NCBI GenBank assembly: GCA_910577395.1
Contig: CAJTLG010000003.1
Location: forward strand, 62,001 to 126,000
Length of the DNA: 64,000 bases
Reading direction: 5' to 3'
DNA from: an uncultured Vampirovibrio sp.
GTDB lineage: Bacteria; Cyanobacteriota; Vampirovibrionia; Gastranaerophilales; Gastranaerophilaceae
Below the pieces are notes generated by a model. It searched no databases. It had not been told where the DNA came from and saw nothing but the letters and a program-made list of their open reading frames with translations. Positions 61,116 through 64,000 of the stretch are shown in pieces. Made by a program: the position numbers and the translations under genes. Every line of letters begins with the position of its first letter. The stretch's first letter is position 1.

Positions 61116-62078
61116 ATGAGAACTGCACTAAATATAAAAATATTAATATTATCTGTATTTGCCCTTCTGTTTTTGACTTTTGGTACGGTATATGCAGCCG
61201 AACCCGTTGAAGAACAGATAGCAAAGATTGAAACAAGCCTATACGGGCTTAATTACCCAAATGATACCGAAGAAGCACGTCTTAAGAGAATTGAAGAAGA
61301 GGTTCTCGGTGCCGCAAGTACAAAAGGTTCAATTCAGGACAGGATAAACAAATTAAATTCAGCCCTTGGCCTTGAAAGTTTAGCTGAGGCAAAAGCGCCG
61401 ATATCAGAACTTTATAAAGATGAGGCCGACGGAATAAATTATCCTGTGGTTGATATGATAGAACTACAGCTTTTAGGGAAAAATTATAAAAGCGAAAATA
61501 TCTATAAAAGGCTTGAAAGACTTGAAGGTAAGGTATTTGGCGGCGCACAAAAAGGTGATTTAGCCCAAAGGACGGATAGTCTAAAGGCAAAAATTTCTAT
61601 GATGAAACCCTCATCTTCCCTTCCGAGTTATCAAACCGGTGAATATTACAGGCCAACATCCCCTTCAGATAGTACAGCCCCTTACACTTACGGACAGGGC
61701 GGATATACTGAAGAAGATATAATTGCCAAAGCTCGTTCCGATGCAAAACAAAGGTCGAACAGGCCAAATTACGACAGTTATGAATACAACTACGGAGGCT
61801 CTGACACGGCACTCCAAATTGCGGGGCTTGAAAATTCATTATTTAGACAAACCTATTCTTATGACCCCATGCCGGTCCGTCTAAACCGTTTAGAAAGGCG
61901 TATTTTCCAGAGAGATTTTGCAACGGATGATGAGTATTCAAGGATTGCGCGTCTGCAAGCTGCAGCAACTGCTAAAAAAACCGCTAAATATTATGACGGC
62001 AACAAATTCCAAAAATTTGCAGCTACCGGCATGCAGCTTGGCACATTTGTATTGATGATTTTAGCATTGATATTATAG
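61116..62078 (+). CDS. Exported hypothetical protein with C-terminal membrane segment
   Basis: About 320 residues. ATG 61116 is used because the upstream ATG (61107) lies inside the -10 box TATAAT (61103-61108). A signal peptide (about 5-27, ending VYAAEP) precedes a repeated motif spaced through the protein: ETSLYGLNYPNDTEEARLKRIE, given as LYGLNYPNDTEEARLKR; LLGKNYKSENIYKRLERLE; LFRQTYSYDPMPVRLNRLE. Each reads L.G..Y....I..RL.RLE. A hydrophobic C-terminus (FVLMILALIL) ends it. It recalls cyanobacterial proteins of unknown function. A repeat island follows. Confidence 0.75.
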   Translation: MRTALNIKILILSVFALLFLTFGTVYAAEPVEEQIAKIETSLYGLNYPNDTEEARLKRIEEEVLGAASTKGSIQDRINKLNSALGLESLAEAKAPISELYKDEADGINYPVVDMIELQLLGKNYKSENIYKRLERLEGKVFGGAQKGDLAQRTDSLKAKISMMKPSSSLPSYQTGEYYRPTSPSDSTAPYTYGQGGYTEEDIIAKARSDAKQRSNRPNYDSYEYNYGGSDTALQIAGLENSLFRQTYSYDPMPVRLNRLERRIFQRDFATDDEYSRIARLQAAATAKKTAKYYDGNKFQKFAATGMQLGTFVLMILALIL

Positions 62079-62110
62079 GGATATATTGCATGGTCCTTGG
62101 TCACTGCTTA

Positions 62111-62270
62111 CCGCCTTTGCTCCTGTGGGTATCTCGCACCGGTGTGCTCACATCCTATCCCGCAAGGGGATGACGTTATCTGTAAGGCTTTTGTTTTACA
62201 TCGCCTAACAGCTAAGGCCTCGTCGCCATCGTAATGCTCCAGTCGCAAACTCATCGTTTGCTCCTTAGGA
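62111..62270 (-). repeat. GATGA/CAGGAGC repeat element R2
   Basis: Read on minus: CAAAC-GATGA-GTTTG (62260-62246), GATGGCGACG, an insertion of about 60 nt, ATGTGAGC, hairpin GCAC-ACCG-GTGC, then ACCCACAGGAGCAAAG. It is abutted by cassette C. Confidence 0.65.
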
Positions 62271-62625
62271 ACACCGGCTCTCGCTTTTCAAATCCAAGGA
62301 CACAGCGCACCGAAAAGGCAAGAGTACTCGGGCAGTAACCGGTATTGCAGGCATTCGTCAGGTTAATAACGCCATTGTTCAGATTCGGCCCCCAGTAAGA
62401 ACTGCCGGACTTAAGCGTATCTGTCCATATATGGTTCGGGTAGCAGTTGTCAGCGTTTCCTGTGCCGGGCGCGGCGCCCTTACACTTACCGCCCAGATTG
62501 TTGCACCGCGGGGCGCCGGTACTTGCGCCAGTCGTGTTGTTACACAGCTGCAAGCCTGAGCCGCTGGGGCAAGGTATTAATTTTGCCCCAATACATCTGT
62601 ACCCGAACTTAACGGGAAAAGGCAC
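62251..62625 (-). CDS. Cysteine-rich domain cassette C
   Basis: 124 codons from GTG 62625, with AGGAGG 7 nt upstream, so unlike A and B it may be translated. It encodes VPFPVKFGYRCIGAKL...CPSG...NLGGKCKGAAPG...ADNCYPNHIW...TGYCPSTLAFSVRCV, then runs on into the repeat R2. No signal peptide. The ends carry a weaker inverted repeat (AGGACACAGCGCAC at 62297-62310; AGGATACAGTGTGC at 62635-62622 on minus). It could be a short secreted-domain remnant or expressed cassette. Confidence 0.5.
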   Translation of the reverse strand: MPFPVKFGYRCIGAKLIPCPSGSGLQLCNNTTGASTGAPRCNNLGGKCKGAAPGTGNADNCYPNHIWTDTLKSGSSYWGPNLNNGVINLTNACNTGYCPSTLAFSVRCVLGFEKREPVFLRSKR

Positions 62626-62753
62626 ACTGTATCCTCCTAAAGAGACATAAAAAAGATTTCTGCACAGTATTTTAAAATAAACTCCAAAATACGGATTTTC
62701 TGTTTTAGTTTAATTCAGCAATTAACTATGCCTCTGGCCGGTGTTCCCAATGA

Positions 62754-62830
62754 AAATTGCGATGAGCAATTTGAATGGAACGCTATGATGGCGACGTGGA
62801 AATCTGTGATTTCCTCAGGAGCCACTAATC
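62754..62830 (+). repeat. GATGA/CAGGAGC repeat element R3
   Basis: Hairpin AAATTGC-GATGA-GCAATTT (62754-62772), GATGGCGACG, hairpin GGAAATC-TGT-GATTTCC (62798-62814), then TCAGGAGCCACTAA. Stem sequences differ from R1 and R2, while the loop and spacer blocks are kept. Confidence 0.65.
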
Positions 62831-62855
62831 CGAACTTACGCATAGTATCTTTTTG

Positions 62856-62911
62856 ACGATTTGAATATCCTGCTCTGTTAACAGGCGTTTGCCCTTAACA
62901 CTCTGAGGATT
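62856..62911 (-). ncRNA. Candidate structured RNA motif (copy C)
   Basis: P1 AAUCCUC (62911-62905), AGAG, P2 UGUUAAGGGC, AAAC, P2' GCCUGUUAACA, GA, GC, P1' AGGAU, then AUUCAAAUCGUCA. It lies just downstream of a good promoter in the clpB 3' end. Confidence 0.6.
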
Positions 62912-62920
62912 GCATGTCCT

Positions 62921-62949
62921 ATTATATCACGGGCATTATCCTTTTTCAA
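62921..62949 (-). promoter_or_regulatory. Promoter reading into RNA motif C
   Basis: TTGAAA (62949-62944), 17-bp spacer, TATAAT (62926-62921). The -35 lies inside the clpB 3' end. Confidence 0.6.
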
Positions 62950-64000
62950 AGGTTATTTTCTCATCCTTAACATCTATAATGACTTTATTCCCGTCATTAA
63001 AATGCCCTAAAAGCAGCTCTCTTGAAAGAGGATTTTCAACCTGTGTTCTGATTGCGCGCTTTAAAGGGCGTGCGCCATAAATTGGGTTATACCCGTCAAG
63101 CGCAAGTTTTTCCTTCGCATCATCTGTTATTTCAAAATCAATTTTTCGTTCTTGCAGAAGTTTTTTTAAGTATTGCACCTGAATATCAACAATTTTATTC
63201 AAATCTTCCAGGCGAAGTGCCTCAAAAAATACTGTTTCATCAATTCTGTTTAAAAATTCGGGCTTAAAATATGCTCTTAATTTTTCTGTTACCTCTTCTT
63301 TGGTTTTTTCCCTGTCTGCTCCTGATAACATACCTTTTACGGTATTATCAAGAATAATATCAGACCCCACATTTGAGGTAAGAATTATTATTGTATTCTT
63401 AAAATCCACAGTTCTGCCTTTTGAATCGGTTAAACGGCCGTCATCAAAAATTTGCAGCATGATATTAAATACATCCGGATGCGCCTTTTCAATCTCATCA
63501 AAAAGCACTACACTGTATGGCTTTCGCCTTACCCTTTCTGTCAGCTGGCCGCCTTCATCATACCCTACATACCCCGGGGGTGCACCAATAAGCCTTGCAA
63601 CGGAATGTTTTTCCATATATTCGCTCATATCAATTCTGATAAGAGCATCTTCATCCTGAAACATAAACTCTGAAAGGGTTTTGGCAAGTTCTGTTTTGCC
63701 CACCCCGGTAGGCCCGAGGAATAAAAATACGCCAATTGGTCTTTTCGGGTCCTTGAGGCCGCTTCTTGCGCGCCTTATACTGTCTGAAACTACCCCCACA
63801 GCCTCGTTTTGCCCTATAACCCTTTTATGAAGGATTTCTTCCATTTCGATTAATTTTTCGGATTCTGATTCAACAAGCTTTGAAACAGGTACCCCTGTCC
63901 ATTTTGAAACCACTTCTGCAATATCCTCATCAGTGATTTCTTCTTTTAAAAGAGCATTTTCTTTTTCTGTTTTTTCTGTATTTTTAGAGTTTTCAAGCTG
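62936..64000 (-). CDS. clpB: ClpB-type AAA+ disaggregase, C-terminal part (5' truncated by window edge)
   Basis: The frame is open to base 64000; about 354 residues are visible. The linker ITDEDIAEVVSKWTGVPVSKL, the second Walker A LGPTGVGKTELAKT, pore loop APPGYVGYDEGG, Walker B VLFDEIEKAHPDV, and the C-terminal D2 small domain (YDEGGQLTERVRRK; NPIYGARPLKRAI) are those of ClpB. It remodels protein aggregates with DnaK. The first half, with the N and D1 domains, lies outside the window. Confidence 0.95.
   Translation of the reverse strand, partial: QLENSKNTEKTEKENALLKEEITDEDIAEVVSKWTGVPVSKLVESESEKLIEMEEILHKRVIGQNEAVGVVSDSIRRARSGLKDPKRPIGVFLFLGPTGVGKTELAKTLSEFMFQDEDALIRIDMSEYMEKHSVARLIGAPPGYVGYDEGGQLTERVRRKPYSVVLFDEIEKAHPDVFNIMLQIFDDGRLTDSKGRTVDFKNTIIILTSNVGSDIILDNTVKGMLSGADREKTKEEVTEKLRAYFKPEFLNRIDETVFFEALRLEDLNKIVDIQVQYLKKLLQERKIDFEITDDAKEKLALDGYNPIYGARPLKRAIRTQVENPLSRELLLGHFNDGNKVIIDVKDEKITFEKG

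Noticed and set aside
51411..62635. Diversity-generating retroelement targets
   Set aside because: The C-type-lectin-like domain fits, but there is no reverse transcriptase or template repeat in the window and differences are not limited to adenine positions.
1..64000. CRISPR array
   Set aside because: No regularly spaced repeats of 23-47 bp; the trp operator repeat has only two copies.

Overview
The window is AT-rich, densely coded DNA from a Gram-negative (diderm) bacterium. The diderm signs are kdsB (Kdo activation for LPS) and a two-partner secretion pair with a TpsB outer-membrane transporter. It also has flagellar rod/hook genes, an LL-diaminopimelate aminotransferase, an Flp-type pilin and several small orphan secreted proteins. 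There are no photosynthesis genes. This mix fits the non-photosynthetic gut relatives of Cyanobacteria (Vampirovibrionia/Melainabacteria, order Gastranaerophilales). That assignment is inference from gene content, not a database result.

Layout. 1-4.6 kb: end of a DUF512 protein, ffh, a membrane orphan, rpsP, dapL. 4.7-7.8 kb: Flp pilin, kdsB, large TPR protein. 8-13.8 kb: divergent tpsA/tpsB exoprotein system. 14-20 kb: RNA modification (rlmD, mtaB), a zinc-ribbon protein with two C-terminal repeats, orphans. 20-25.6 kb: minus-strand operon pxpA-like/yvcK/panB/panC/membrane orphan, then upp. 26-32 kb: nupC, GNAT, nitrilase, PQ-loop protein, orphans, a GC-rich repeat island, and an hxlR/FMN-reductase pair bounded by a 12-bp direct repeat. 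32-46.5 kb: ileS, coiled-coil lysozyme, trpR-trpB, a voltage-gated Na+ channel, hisG, mazG, SIMPL protein, ligA, a basic amino acid decarboxylase, deoB. 46.5-50 kb: FliK-like protein, flgF/flgG-like, flgB, flgC. 50-54.3 kb: membrane-type orphans, gloA, arsR-type regulator, tuf. 54.4-55 kb: tRNA-Tyr and two tRNA-Thr with partial tRNA duplications. 55-64 kb: glycosyltransferase, HerA-like protein, REC-STAS regulator, phosphohexomutase, secreted orphan, clpB (cut by the window edge).

Most striking is a dispersed module with no obvious mobility gene. Three minus-strand cassettes (51.4, 52.6 and 62.3 kb) encode the same cysteine-rich C-terminal domain (core DNCxPNHIW, ending FSVRCV or a variant). 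Two are bounded by 11/12 and 12/12 bp inverted repeats and the third by a weaker one. Each is preceded on the same strand by a structured motif whose two helices change sequence but keep pairing: P1, AGAG, P2, GA, P1', then TTCAAATCGT. A second repeat family, a GATGA-loop hairpin, then GATGG(G)CGACG, a variable hairpin and CAGGAGC, lies at 58.4, 62.1 and 62.75 kb with a fragment at 49.2 kb, and also has covarying stems.

Regulation visible in the sequence: many genes have a TATAAT-like -10 box 6-9 nt before the start codon and no Shine-Dalgarno, suggesting leaderless mRNAs (ffh, the genes at 14254, 19206, 28866, 44032 and 61116, and the REC-STAS gene). The trpR-trpB promoter carries two identical palindromic operators. 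Several perfect intrinsic terminators separate units.
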